From Chara braunii (Eukaryota; Streptophyta; Charophyceae; Charales; Characeae): 64,000 bases of DNA. Made by a program: the position numbers and the translations under genes. Shown piece after piece: positions 41,472 to 52,345 of the stretch. The notes under the pieces are model-generated. The model worked only from the letters and a program-made list of their open reading frames with translations, had not been told where the DNA came from and searched no databases. The stretch is from NCBI GenBank assembly GCA_003427395.1, contig BFEA01000322.1:1380418-1444417 (forward strand), in the 5' to 3' direction. Positions within the stretch are counted from its first letter, which is position 1. The number at the start of each line of letters is the position of its first letter.

Positions 41472-41950
41472 GTGTTTTACGAGTTTCTTAGGGTCCAGCC
41501 CGTGAGCCTCTGGTGACCTCCTGAGCCGCCCATGAGATTTCGCCGTTTTGGCTGGGGCGCACTTGAGAAGTTAGGGTGGACCTAGACGTGCAAAATGTGG
41601 AAACATTTTGGACGTCTAAATTGTGGTACTGATGGAGCTGTGGAACGATGCTTCCTAGAAATTCCGCGATTTCAAGTGGTGTCGAACGAGGTCCTAACTA
41701 GCGATTTTTTCCAGATTTTCAAGGAACGTCGAGAGGTTCTTCAAAAATTGAAGGATGAACACTCCTGAGTGGAGAGGGCATCCTCCAAATTTGATTTGTG
41801 GTGGTTGCCTATTTGGCTGAAAGCTTGAAGCACTTCTTTCTCTCTCTCTTTTCTTCTTGTGTGTAAATGGCAACTATCTCAAACAGTGCCCGAATCCCGA
41901 TGAATTGAGATGCCAATGTAATACTGGGGGGGGCTACCCCGCCCACCTGG
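41472..41950. other. upstream region of the phospholipase exon
   Basis: I see no recognisable gene. The T/C-rich TCTCTCTCTTTTCTTCTTG at 41839 precedes the phospholipase open frame and could be 5' leader or intron. No TATA box can be fixed. Confidence 0.4.
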
Positions 41951-43192
41951 ATGTGCTCTTCAATCCATGGATTTTGGATTTTAACGTGGAGTTCATTTCA
42001 TTGTTCAGTCACAGACTGCGACGTAGATGTTGGCTGGGATTCTCTCTCTCACTCTCTCTGTTTGTTTTTTTTTCCCCCCACCCTTTTGGGAAAGGATTTC
42101 CTTCTTTTGAATTTCTTCTCCCTCGTCCCCTCGTCTTCATCCAAGTTCATTGTCATTTTCATTCCTAACCTTTGTTATTGTGGCCTCTATTCGTTGGATC
42201 GGATCGCTTGTTATTTTGACAATGCTTCCAGGTGGCAACGTACGATGGTGACGTGGCCGGGCGTTGATCCATCAATATGGTTCGGGGTGGTCAGGACACA
42301 AGGCGTAAGGTGGCCCTGGTGGTCGGAGGAAGGGGATGGCGATCACGGTATATCACGACCACAGGTGGGAGGAGGGAACACATGGCGATGGTTGTCATGG
42401 AGTGCTGATGCTGACGTGGCAGATCCAACATCGGCATCAGACTCGGCCTCATCGTCGTTGTCATCGATGTCGTCTCCATGGTCCTTGTTCTCATGGGATT
42501 GGATCACTGACAGGAAGGGAGAGGCAATTGGTGTGAGGGCGACCAGCCAGCTGGCGGCACTGGTTTCCACATCACCATCAACGCCGTCTTCATATTCGTC
42601 GTCGCCATTGCCATGGTCCTTGCTCTCCTGGGATCGGATAACAGACTGGAAGAGACAGGCTATTGGTACCGGGGCGGTCAGCCAGCCGGCATTGCCAGCA
42701 CTGCCCGCATGCGGGCACGTTAGCAGGCGTGAAGCTGGGGGAGGGGGAAGTAGTGGCCTGACAGTCTCCCCTAAGCTGCGTGGAGTATGTGCAGGATGTG
42801 AATTCCGTGACGCTGGTGGCGGTTACGATTCTACACCGTTCGTTCCGTTCCTTCCGTATATTCCGTACACACAGAAACTGCCCTGGCACACAGGGCCACG
42901 TGCTGTCGCTTGTCGACTTTTTCCCAAATATGGGAATTTCTGTGGGCCCAACTGGTCCAGTGGACGGGACTGCGGTGCCCTGCGGTGGGACAAGGGCCCT
43001 GTGGACTGGCTGGATCACTGCTGTCTGGTTCATGACATCGGTTATGACAGCCATAGCCAGGTGGACCTCTACAAAGCGGACTGTCAGCTTTTGGTTTGCT
43101 TGCGATCCCCACCCAGGGGAAGAGATGGGAAACCATTCAGGCTGAGCCTGTGGGGAGAGTTTTACCGAGCACTGTGCATAAGAGGTAGGTGA
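41951..43192 (+). CDS. phospholipase A2 family protein, 5' exon(s)
   Basis: The C-terminal part of this 413-codon frame is a secreted-type phospholipase A2, which hydrolyses the sn-2 ester of phospholipids. Calcium loop: YGNFCGPNWSSG (residues 327-338). Active site: DHCCLVHDIGYDSH, with catalytic His-Asp at residues 361-362 and paired Cys at 357-358. I recall plant PLA2-family proteins with the same WSSG and HDIGYD wording. The confident coding part is about 42780-43184; the amino end is low complexity, and the true start may be in an upstream exon. The frame ends at a likely splice donor, AGAG|GTAGGT at 43185, or at TAG|GTGAAA. The 3' exon was not found; a solo LTR lies 270 bp downstream. 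Residues about 176-266 contain a 45-residue tandem duplication. Confidence 0.8.
   Translation: MCSSIHGFWILTWSSFHCSVTDCDVDVGWDSLSHSLCLFFFPPTLLGKDFLLLNFFSLVPSSSSKFIVIFIPNLCYCGLYSLDRIACYFDNASRWQRTMVTWPGVDPSIWFGVVRTQGVRWPWWSEEGDGDHGISRPQVGGGNTWRWLSWSADADVADPTSASDSASSSLSSMSSPWSLFSWDWITDRKGEAIGVRATSQLAALVSTSPSTPSSYSSSPLPWSLLSWDRITDWKRQAIGTGAVSQPALPALPACGHVSRREAGGGGSSGLTVSPKLRGVCAGCEFRDAGGGYDSTPFVPFLPYIPYTQKLPWHTGPRAVACRLFPKYGNFCGPNWSSGRDCGALRWDKGPVDWLDHCCLVHDIGYDSHSQVDLYKADCQLLVCLRSPPRGRDGKPFRLSLWGEFYRALCIRGR
42476..42745 (+). repeat. 135-bp in-frame tandem duplication in the phospholipase frame
   Basis: CCATGGTCCTTG begins at 42476 and again at 42611. The encoded segments WSLFSWDWITDRKGEAIG and WSLLSWDRITDWKRQAIG are clearly related. 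The period is a multiple of three, so the frame is kept. Confidence 0.75.
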
Positions 43193-43462
43193 AACCCAAC
43201 ACCTCTCTATTTCACCCTCCCCCCCTCCCCTCCCCTTCCCTTCTCTGTAATTTTTCTGTAAGTCTTGGCACTCCTGACTCACCAATCGCAAGTAGGTTAC
43301 AGCCTCCCGTTGCAGCCTCCAACAGCCTTTTGGGTAAATGAAGTTGTACCCGGCAACTAAGGGGGTCAGTAGGGGTTGGTACATTTGAATCCTGTGTGCT
43401 TGGGTGTGTTTCTGCCTGCTGGGTTGCCTACTGGGACTTTAATGAGCTGATTAGTTGGGGGG

Positions 43463-44778
43463 TGTTACAATCCTGGCCAATTTCGAAGTACACATTCATC
43501 AGAAAGTACAATGCCGTCCAATTTCAAAAAGAAATGAATGAGCTTGAGAGGAGAGAGAGGGAAAGAAGAAGAAGAAAGGAAGAAGAAGATGATGTACACC
43601 AGCATGGACCAATGATAATGCTCTTCTTCTTCACCAACCACTCTCCTCCTCCTTATCTCCTCCCCTCTTATTAAAACAAGAAGTAACAATAATAATGTTG
43701 AATGGCTGAAACGGAATCAATGTCCGAATCCCTCTTCTACTGCAGGCACAACGTGAGGTCCACCATAGCCATGACCATCCTTCCTGTTCCTCTTCATGTA
43801 GGCCTACTGAGGTCTCTGCCCTCCTGTCCAAAGGACAACACAAAGCAGCTATGTCGCTGCTCATCAAACCGCCATGCCTGACTCTGCCTCGAGCTTCCTT
43901 GGTGCGGCACTACCCCAACAGGGGCCTTCCAGATGCAGTGCCGATCAAGGTGATCAAGACGGTGTCCACCATAGCCAGGTAGGTACCTCGCCAGTTTCCT
44001 CCTCAGTCCTCTTCTCCCTCCTCCTCCTACCGGTAGAGCTCCACCATAGCCGAGGTGGGAGCTCCCGGTCTTCTTCGTCCCAGCAGCGCCGTAGTACCCA
44101 GCGCTCCTCCAGCCAGCGCTCCAAGCAGTGTGTCGCCAAACTTGCACACCTAAGAATGAGGCTGAGCTCTTGGCTCAGCCCGAAGATATAGCCGCCTGCT
44201 TGCCTCTTGGGTGGTGACTTCCAGACCGCTGGGCCTCCCAAGCAACCGGTACCTCCTCCCTTTCGGAGGGAAACATCATTGCAGACTGATATTGCCCGTA
44301 CAGGCCCTAGACTCAGCCTGGTTGGACTGGTACCCGCCTAGACCTAGCCTACCGCTACTGGGCCTCTAAAAATGCCAACTTTGTCTTCTTCTGCTCGGCC
44401 TCGAGTACCCGGCACATCTACTTCTACTTGGTGCGGTACCGGCCTACTTGCTACTTGAGTGTTTTTCCGCTGCTCTAAGGGTCGTCGGCCTCTTGCTCCG
44501 CCACTTTGAGTGTTTTCCCCGCTGCAACCCTCAATGTCATGGCGACATGTAAGTACCGGCCCTACGGGCCTCCCTAACAAGCAAGTGCCCTTGCAGGTCA
44601 CACACACACTCAGGCCGACAAGCACTCAGACAGGCACGCAGGTCACAAAGCACACACACACACACACACAGACTTGGAAAACTCAGCAGAATGCGGGAAT
44701 CTCATCAAGGCATCCATTCGATCGGCATAACTCAGAAATCAGCAGTGTTCTCAGTGTGTGTTATGTCGGGTCATTACG
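43463..44778 (-). repeat. solo LTR, family III
   Basis: On the minus strand the copy runs from CGTAATGACCCGACATAAC (44778) to GGCCAGGATTGTAACA (43463), about 1316 bp. Neither a primer site nor a polypurine tract adjoins it, so it is a solo LTR, probably left by recombination between the two LTRs. The first base of the LTR is C instead of T. It sits downstream of the phospholipase exon and 26 bp before element D. Confidence 0.8.
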
Positions 44779-44804
44779 TGTAATAATAGGCGTATGGCTG
44801 TGAT

Positions 44805-45814
44805 TGAAAGGGTTTCACCCAGTTCGCGCAACATTGCAGATACCAGGACTCGATCCCCAGACCTTCCCTAGCCCACTGTATAGTTGCCCGTTGACCCTGT
44901 GTGCTTTGAACCTGCGACCTGTCTCTAAAACTGTGTACAAAATTACAAATGTTTTGTGTGTGCAGCTTGGGTCGTGTGGATTTGATCCATAGATTAGTTG
45001 GTTAGAAGTCTTAAGGGTCGTCTGTAAGTTTCCTAAAATGGCAAATTTACAGTTGACCTTTCGAAAGGTCAACTGGCCATACGTCGTCTGAAAGGTCAGT
45101 AGGTCGTGGCTAGAGTAGTGCTCGAAGAGTCAACTTCACCTCTCGCAGGTTGAAAGGGCAGTATGTCGATCTCTGAAAGGTCAAGAGTCCCAAGTCAACA
45201 CTGAAGGGGCAACTGAAAGGGCAGCCCCAGTCCAGTCTGTTTTGCAGCAAGTACCAGAGTGGGACTGCACATCTTGAGGGCCTCGGACATCGGGCAGGCC
45301 CAGAGCACCAAACGAAACAGTACAAATAAGGAGTTAGCGATCAGTCATTCACTCATTATCTGGGGAACTACGCGGAAGCGCTGCTGGAGCGACTTGTGCG
45401 CTGAGTTCACCGGTGGTCAGCAAGAGAGCCCGAAGGTGGAAGAGGACAAGCGGCCATAGCCGCTGGAGAGGAGGAAGACAACGGCGGCAACAAGTTAGTA
45501 GTTAGCGTGTGTGTATGGGCTGACATTCAGGGTAGATCCAAGTGTTGTGTGTGTGCATGCATGTGAGTGTGTCTGACGATGGATACATTGTTCGGGTGGG
45601 AATTCCAGACTGGCGCTTAGATGCCATAGCCATGAGATGTGACAAGTTGTTTTCAGCTGAGTTCCTGGCTGAAGGCCATATCTCTGAGTTTTTTGTGTGG
45701 GCGCACTGCGCCATCTCAAGTCTGTTGCTGATTCTGTGTCTGTGGAAGCTTCTGTTGCCATCGCCAGCTGCATGTATGCATGTTGAACATGAGGTGAAGA
45801 CAAGTCTGATTGTA
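44805..45814 (+). repeat. 5' LTR of element D, family I
   Basis: It starts TGAAAGGGTTTCACCCAG and ends AGTCTGATTGTA, about 1010 bp. The GTACAAATAAGG near 45320 stands where element A has its TATA box. CTCTGAGTTTTTTGTGTGGG at 45681 matches, inverted, the A and B LTRs. Confidence 0.8.
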
Positions 45815-45815
45815 G

Positions 45816-45835
45816 TGGTATCGGAACTGCTTCCC
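45816..45835 (+). other. primer binding site of element D
   Basis: TGGTATCGGAACTGCTTCCC lies one base after the LTR end. The first eleven bases equal those of the other family I sites. Confidence 0.8.
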
Positions 45836-46737
45836 GTTGTCTGCACAAGCATCGCGGAGGTCAAACAGGAGGAAGGAGCCGACTGACACAAAGAAGGAGA
45901 TGATGATGATGATGAGAGAGAGACACGTGTGAGGGAAGAAGACGACCATAGCAGACGGCAGCCACAACTGCTAGCTTGGAGAAGAAGAAGAACGATGACG
46001 AAAGAGAAAGCGATGGGAGAGAAGAGAGAGGTGACGAAGAAGAAGGTGATAGCAGCCATAGCCGACAACGAAGAAGAAGAAGAAGAAGTCGGCCACAGCC
46101 GAGCTTGAGGACGAAGAAGAAGAGGGTGAAGAAAACGAAGGAGACGAAGAGAGAGGAAGCCGCCATAGCTGGATGGTCAAAGAGTTGACCAGCGAGAGTT
46201 GACCAGCAAGAGCTGACCAGCGAGTGTTGACCAGCACAGTTGACTAAGTTGACAGTGGACCAAACTTGGAGTTCAATCTCTTCAAGCCTTGACCCTTGTC
46301 CTTTTATGCTCTGTGGATGTTGCATACTCATCTTGGAACTTGTTGCAGTCAAGTTTGTCTTGTAGAGTCTGTCATATCTTTCTGCATTGCATCACACCTG
46401 TTGTTGTAGGTTCCATGCATGTGGTCTGATAGAGGCTGAGGGGCCGACGCCTGCACTGGACTTAGTAGGGGTGGGGTGTATCTGACGCCAGACGACCTGG
46501 GGAAAAGGCCCCGCGGACCGGTACAGACCAGCAAGCTGCTCTGGGTGGTACACTATACCTGAACTCCGAGCTGCAGATCGCGCGTTTAGTCTAAGTCTTG
46601 AGAGAACTTTGGCTGTGATCGTCGTCCTGACTGCGACGTTAAATAATTCCTGAGGAGTTATGAGGGATCTCCTTAAATGCCTCCTGATCAGCCAGTATTT
46701 TGTTGCACTGTGACTACTAAGTCCGGAATCCAGCCCC
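45836..46737 (+). other. element D leader
   Basis: The leader has GAAGAAGAA tracts (45970-46150), a run of TTGACCAGC repeats (46180-46250) and the family I leader block (46540-46700: inverse of the B text around 22737-22960). No conserved frame. Confidence 0.65.
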
Positions 46738-48005
46738 TGCCATATAGTCAGGAACATGAGGAGAAGGCTGCCGTAATGCTTCGAGAGTAGAGGGAGAGAA
46801 CGGAGAAGAGAGCCTTGGAGAAATAGGCGAAAAGACTAGCCTTGCTGGAAGAAGAAGCGGCTAGAAAGAAAAAAATGGAGGAGGAGATGGAGGTGTGGAA
46901 GAAGGAACAGGAGGCGAAGTTGGCCAAAGAATTGGCCTAAGAAGAAAAAGAGGAAAAAGAAAGCGAAGAAGAGGGGGCCCCGTTACAGAGGAGGAGAGAG
47001 AAGGAAGTAGTGAAGGGCCCAGAAGAAAGGAACGGGGAGAGAGGAGCATTCGAGTATAGGTCTACCCCCATCGGAAGAGGTGAAAAAGGTTGTAAAGGAC
47101 TGGGTGGCAGGAATATCTCTGGGGGAAGATAGGGAAGCAGAGTTGATAGTCCCCTAGGCAGAAAGAGAAACGATAAGAAGAGAGTTGGAGAGAGAAAAGA
47201 GTCCCTGCGCCGTCAGGCAAAAGAGCAGGAGAAGCTGTTGGAGTGGAAGTTGCGCCTCGTGAAGGAGAAGACGAGGCGATTGGAAATGGCAGATAAGATG
47301 GAGGAGGAATTGAAGGCTGCAGAGGAGCGGCTGGGTAAGATGAAAGAAGAGACAAAGATAGGGAAACATATTGACACCCTCTCCCATAGTATGGCCTCTG
47401 TTCTGGCAGCTCAGCGAGAACAGATAAGGCACCTTAGTGGGCATGATATAGCACTTGAATCCATACGAGCCGGGTTCCACGACTTTGCCCAGAAGATGAT
47501 GATTCATCTCGTGAACGAAATGCAGACCGCAATCGGTAGAACATTTAAGTTTTGCACCGGTGCGATAGAGGGTGTCAAGTTGACAGTCCCTAAGGAGGAA
47601 GAATCACAACCTCGCCACGAGAGAGTCAAAGTTCGCTTCCCTGAGTCCTATAGTGGGAGAAGGGATGAGGACTTTGACAATTGGGAGGCTAGTATTAAAT
47701 TGTATGTGTATTTACAGAACGTGCCTTCCGACGACCATGTCATGATAGCCTTTCAGGCCTTAAGTGACGAAGCAACTAGTTTCACCCGGACTCTCGCACG
47801 AGCCGCCCGCTGCGAAAATGACATGGTCGCTTATTCTGCCATTACTAACCTCAGTGATTTCTTTGCTGCATTGCGAGAACGCTTTCCGAATGTCACTAGA
47901 GCATTGAGGGCATCCGATGAAGTCCAAATGATCCATATGCGACCTTGGAAGAGTGCATGCACCGAAAACCGCTATGGACGAACTGATTTTGTGCCTGACC
48001 ATTGA
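46738..48005 (+). pseudogene. element D Gag amino end and core
   Basis: The Glu/Lys-rich amino end (46740-47230) has several stops. The frame 47238-48005 (255 codons) then shows EWKLRLVKEKTRRLEMADKM, HIDTLSHSMASVLAAQREQI, FDNWEASIKLYVYLQNVPSD, FQALSDEATSFTRTLARAAR and ALRERFPNVTRALRASDEVQ. It aligns along its length with A and B. The core is open here, unlike in A. Confidence 0.85.
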
Positions 48006-48045
48006 GTTATAGAAGCGCTGCTAGTCCAACTCTTCTATTGTCACG

Positions 48046-48680
48046 TTGCCCGAGCAATTGCAAGGGCACTTCTTTAACAAGAGGCAACAACCTGGGATGA
48101 CCTATGATCTCCTCAGTAAGGAAGTTGTTGCCTTCACCACCCAGTTGCCAGTTACCACTTTTTGGCATAAGGACTTGGCCAAAGGAAAAAAGTGGAAGGG
48201 TCGCACCATCTCTGGCCAATTTAAGGCCAAAGACAGTCTCATACTAACAATGGAAGAAGGTGGTGCCAAAGAAGTCCCCTATATTGACATAGAATGGGGA
48301 CTTGAGGAAGAGGACAGTAGTGCAGAGAGAAGGAGTTCATACGCCGCTGTCGCGGCCGGAGGGAGACCGCAAGGAGAAGGACGAGGCCATGGAAGAGGTC
48401 GCCAGGCCTTAGGTGGTCGAGGGCAAGGCGACGAGGGGGTTGGCGACAACAAAGATCGCCAAGTGGGAGGTAGGGGTTAGGTCCCCCATCTAACCGCCGT
48501 AGCTCGAGTCAGTCACCTCCCAGAAGGGATGAATGGCACCCAGGTCGGCCTGGAGGGAGACCCTGGGAAACCCTAGGCTTAGAACGTAATGTTTGGCAGG
48601 ATCGCATGGACAAGTTCCAATGCGTGTTCTGTGGAGATCCCGGACATATCATTAAATTTTGCTCGAAGTATAAGAAGCTT
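48046..48680 (+). pseudogene. element D Gag C-terminus with intact zinc knuckle
   Basis: TTFWHKDLAKGKKWKGRTIS and VPYIDIEWGLEEED are followed by a Gly/Arg-rich tail and a TAG at 48478. In another frame, 48621-48662 encodes CVFCGDPGHIIKFC, a perfect CX2CX4HX4C knuckle. This copy shows what A and related elements lost. Confidence 0.85.
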
Positions 48681-48815
48681 AATCGCGCTGCATTTGGGCA
48701 GCAAAAGGCAGCCGCCGGTAGAGGTAGCAACTGCCCCTACCCTAGGAGCATGTGGAGACGAGCATGCACGAGAAGTAGAAATTCCCACTCCACATGTGTC
48801 CATCGCATAGGTTGG
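48681..48815 (+). pseudogene. element D protease leader, cut at an inverted junction
   Basis: The text VEVATAPTLGACGDEHAREV and EIPTPHVSIA matches element A just before its protease. It ends at about 48812, followed at once by minus-strand RT sequence of element F. Protease, RT and the rest of D are absent. Confidence 0.75.
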
Positions 48816-49135
48816 TGGATAACCAGTCTCGTATGCTGGCCACTTTGGCATCGTCCAGCCTCAAACCATCCACAAAAATTTAACGACCCAAGTACAAGAT
48901 CTTGGTGCGACCGAACTCGCATTTCTCCAAGTTGACCTTGTACTGGTGCTGTCTTAGGAGACTTAGCACTGTTTTCAAGTGCTCTGCATGCTCCTCTACA
49001 GTCTTACTAAAGATAAGGATATCATCAAGGTACACGACGATGAACTTAGACCATGAAAAATCCTATTCATTGCGTGCTGAAATGTTCCAGGGGCATTGCA
49101 TAGGCCAAAGGGCATCACCACAAACTCGTACAGAC
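48816..49135 (-). pseudogene. element F reverse transcriptase, palm end and thumb
   Basis: On the minus strand: [27 protein letters not shown], then after a small shift [20 protein letters not shown] with both catalytic Asp, VLSLLRQHQYKVNLEKCEFG and DGLRLDDAKVASIRDW. A stop lies at the usual H.VS position (YLGR then TAA). The sequence ends at the junction with D. Confidence 0.8.
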
Positions 49136-50017
49136 TGTACCTAGTTTGGAAAGAGGTTTTGCTCTGGTCCTTAGGTCAATAGCAATTTGATGGTATCCGG
49201 ACTTCAGATCTATCTTTGTGAAGTACCGACATCCCTGCACTCTATCCAATAGGTCGTCGATGCGGGGTAGGGGCTCCATGTTCTTAACGGTGATGGCATT
49301 GAGGCCCCTATAGTCAATGCACATCCTTAGGGTACCTCCCTTCTTAGGAACAAATAGGACTGGAGCACCATAAGGGGAGGTACTAGGCCGAATCCATCCC
49401 TTTTCTGTGAGCTCTTTAAGCTGGTGGCGGAGCTCATCCAACTTCGCAGGAGACATCTTACAGATTTGTCCTCTAGGTACCTTACTACCTGGGACGACCT
49501 CTATTGCATGGACCACCTCCCTTTCCACCACACCATTGGGCTCCTCAAAAAGGTCTGAATATTGTGCGACGACTGCTTCTATCTCTGGGGATGATTTTAC
49601 GGCCTCCCCTTTCTCAGAGACAAAGACTAAGTACATACCTTTCTCGCAATTTTGTTTATAGTAGTTATAGAAGGAAGATGCACACATCCACCCGTAGTTT
49701 TCCACTAGACTGCTAGCTTTGAACTTCTGCAGTCTAACGGTTCTACAGTTGGGCAACTTGTGGATCATCACCTTTCTATCCCAATCGAATTGAGGTTGAG
49801 CAACCTCGAGGTAATACATACCTAGCAGCATATCGAATGGTAGTTCGTCGCTAATAAGGAACGAGATTTTATGTCCCAATTCCCCTCCTCCATAGGAGAA
49901 GGTGCAGACTACATCCTTGACATAGTCTTGTACAACCATGCGATGCTTGTTGGCTAGCGTTGATGCTACATATCTACTGAGCCGCTGCACTTGGTCCCCT
50001 AACCGCAACCTATCCAC
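49115..50017 (-). pseudogene. element F protease C-terminal part and reverse transcriptase
   Basis: A 300-codon frame. The protease end is [20 protein letters not shown]. Then come [60 protein letters not shown] and [17 protein letters not shown], where a frameshift garbles the next codons. It is in the same frame as the upstream 50039-50950 frame, separated by one TGA. Its protein differs from family I and III pol and may be a fourth family. Confidence 0.85.
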
Positions 50018-50038
50018 ACAAGCACGACTGATGAAGTT

Positions 50039-50950
50039 TCATGTAGAGCCTATGTCTGCGAAGGCACCCACTTTGCGGCCACCTACATCAACCTCGACCA
50101 CAAAATGTTCACCCCTAGGACCTTTGCTAATCATCCCCCAAGAGCCGTTGGGGTCCTTCCCTGACCACTCAGTCTGTAACTCTTCTAGGGACTCGTACAC
50201 ATCTCTCGAATAGAGCATCAGTGGGTCTGAATGTGTCTGCGGGGCGATGGATGGGTCACTAGCCTTGGCCAACGCCTGAAGTGGTGAAGGCAACGTTACC
50301 ACTTCAGCACGAGTAAGAGTGGCTAACACTCCTACTGGGCCGAGGGTGTTTCCCTGCAAAGTGCTCGCAGAAGCACCACCAGGGTTCGAAGATAAGCCCA
50401 CCACTATTGGAGAGGCTACCTTTGTGGTGACCATCTTGCCTCCGCAAGTCCTGGATGTGCGGCCATAGTTGCCACAATTCAGACAAGTACCCCTAGCAAC
50501 TCGATCTCTCCACACCTTGTAATCTAAACAAAGTTTTACCCATGCGGGTATTCCTTGATTGCCCTGACCCTTGAACCGGCCTACCTTCTGCTTCCCGGTC
50601 CCCCTAGTCTTTTCTATGATAGGCGCCACGACTCCCCCTTCCGAAATCTCGCTGGCCGCATCATGCTTTGTCTCTTCCCCAAAGTCAGGGAAGTCATCAA
50701 TCTCAGTTGCCTGACCATCATGGTCGACAAACATGAGATTGCCTTTCTTCCTCCAATCTTGGGGAAGTTTCTTCTTCCTACTATCTCCTTGACCCTGATG
50801 AGCGGACCCTTGATGGCCCAGGAGACTGTTGCAGTGGCTGCATAGCCACCGAGACAGGTTGCTGCACGCTAACCTGAGTCTGCCTTGACGATGGGACTGT
50901 AGCTGCCACCATCGTTGATGGTACAAAAGAAGTTCTAAGGACCGGACCAC
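50039..50950 (-). pseudogene. element F Gag C-terminus and protease start, single nonsense codon
   Basis: The frame has a basic Gln-rich start, DFPDFGEETKHDAASEISEG, then ARGTCLNCGNYGRTSRTCGG at 50444-50485: a zinc knuckle in which His is Arg (CAC to CGC type change). The protease begins HFVVEVDVGGRKVGAFADIG ST, and a TGA (50039-50041) stands where the family has an Arg codon, so a CGA to TGA transition is likely. Reading resumes in the same frame with [15 protein letters not shown]. Confidence 0.8.
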
Positions 50951-50960
50951 TAACTGCTAC

Positions 50961-51698
50961 TTAACCACTTGGAGGGGGCATGCCAAACATAAGAGAAAAT
51001 GAGGGCCCTATCGGCGATGGCGTCACTGAGGGACCCGCAATCGAAGGGGGAGCTACAACATACTGAGGCTGCCTCATCATTGGACGAGGAGCCTGCAGTG
51101 CAGCCAGAATCCGGTTTTGGCCAGCCACTAGTTCAGCCAACACTTCCTGCTACACAACCTGCGTTTCTGCCACACAAAGGAGCGAACGATGCAGCGCTTG
51201 TATTGCAGGATCGAGTGTCGAATCGTGTAGTGCCTCTAATCTACTTAGCTCCTACCTCCTGCTCCCTAGTCTAGCTTTTCTCAATATAGCTCTCTGTCTC
51301 CTTTCTGCTGCCTCACTCAATTGTCGTTGCAACTCATCATGAAGTTCTTCTGCTTGGGGGATCTCATAATCCTCCGGTGTGAGTTGAGTCTGTTGGCTGA
51401 CTTGCGAGCAACCATATTGACTAACTGGACCTTGAGAGATACCCTGACTAACCCCTGACGAAGTGGCCTGGGACGAGGCCTGTGACATGGAGGCGGTAGC
51501 CATTGCGGCCTCTAAGCTGGCTGCTGCTGACCTAACCCTCCTTAATGCTCCCCTTTCCCTGGCTTCCCTCCGCAGCCTCCTTTCCTCTCCTGGTCCTAAT
51601 TCCGGGAAAGTGATCGGTCGACTGAGAGCAGTTCTACGGGTAACTCTAAGAGGTTCCACTAGTCGTTCCGCCTCCTCACTACTGCCTGCATCACTCAT
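50961..51698 (-). pseudogene. element F Gag amino end
   Basis: MSDAGSSEEAERLVEPLRVT begins a 148-codon frame with a basic RRLRREARERGALRRVRSAA helix, a Gln/Ser-rich linker and EELHDELQRQLSEAAERRQR. A second frame (50961-51143) has LAELVAGQNRILAALQAPRP. It has no capsid block like FDNWEA and is shorter than the other Gags, with a likely internal deletion near 51150-51250. Confidence 0.6.
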
Positions 51699-52345
51699 GA
51701 GCTACAGTGTGTGTGATCTAAACTAGAATCCACACAGAATCCTACCTTAGCATGACACCCAACCGAGTATGATATTCTACTAGTTTCGGTCAGCCTGGAG
51801 AGAAGTAGTCAAGTGGTAAACAACAACTAGTATCAAATCCTACAGGTAATACTAATTCTATTTTTGGATTACTCAGGAACAAAATGCATGCAGCAAAGAA
51901 TACTAACTATCTGCAGTTGTCTGTTAGTTGTCAGTGAAGCCCATAACAACTAAATAATCAAAAATAAAATTGTGCCACCTGTAGAGATGCATCTTGGATG
52001 GAATATTTTCCAATTAGTACCTCTACGAACAGTTACCGGAATCCCCCTTCTCCCTGTATCCTTCTTGAGTGGTCACTTTGTGTCAACGCCTTGAGCATCT
52101 GGTTGAGCGGCGTGTCTGAAGGTGTGCAATTCGGCCCACCCCTATGCCCCAAGTCTATATCGAACCTGCCAACCCCTGCACCTTCTTTACCCTCGCATGC
52201 AACGAGCCTTACTTCCGGTTGATCTGACTGATCAAGAGGCAGTTTAAGGACACCCCCCAAGGTCCTCAGGAATTATTTAACGTCGCAGACAAGACGACGA
52301 TCACAGCCAGGGTTCAATCCGGAACCCGCCAGAAGTGTTTATAGA
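51699..52345 (-). other. element F leader
   Basis: The block at 52226-52320 (CAGGAATTATTTAACGTCGC and neighbours) is the leader motif of family I elements A, B and D. That suggests F is related to family I although its pol differs. No primer site or LTR is recognisable to the right. Confidence 0.6.

Noticed and set aside
43874-44191. Arg/Ser-rich frame within the solo LTR
   Set aside because: It lies in a non-coding LTR and is not kept in the other family III LTRs.
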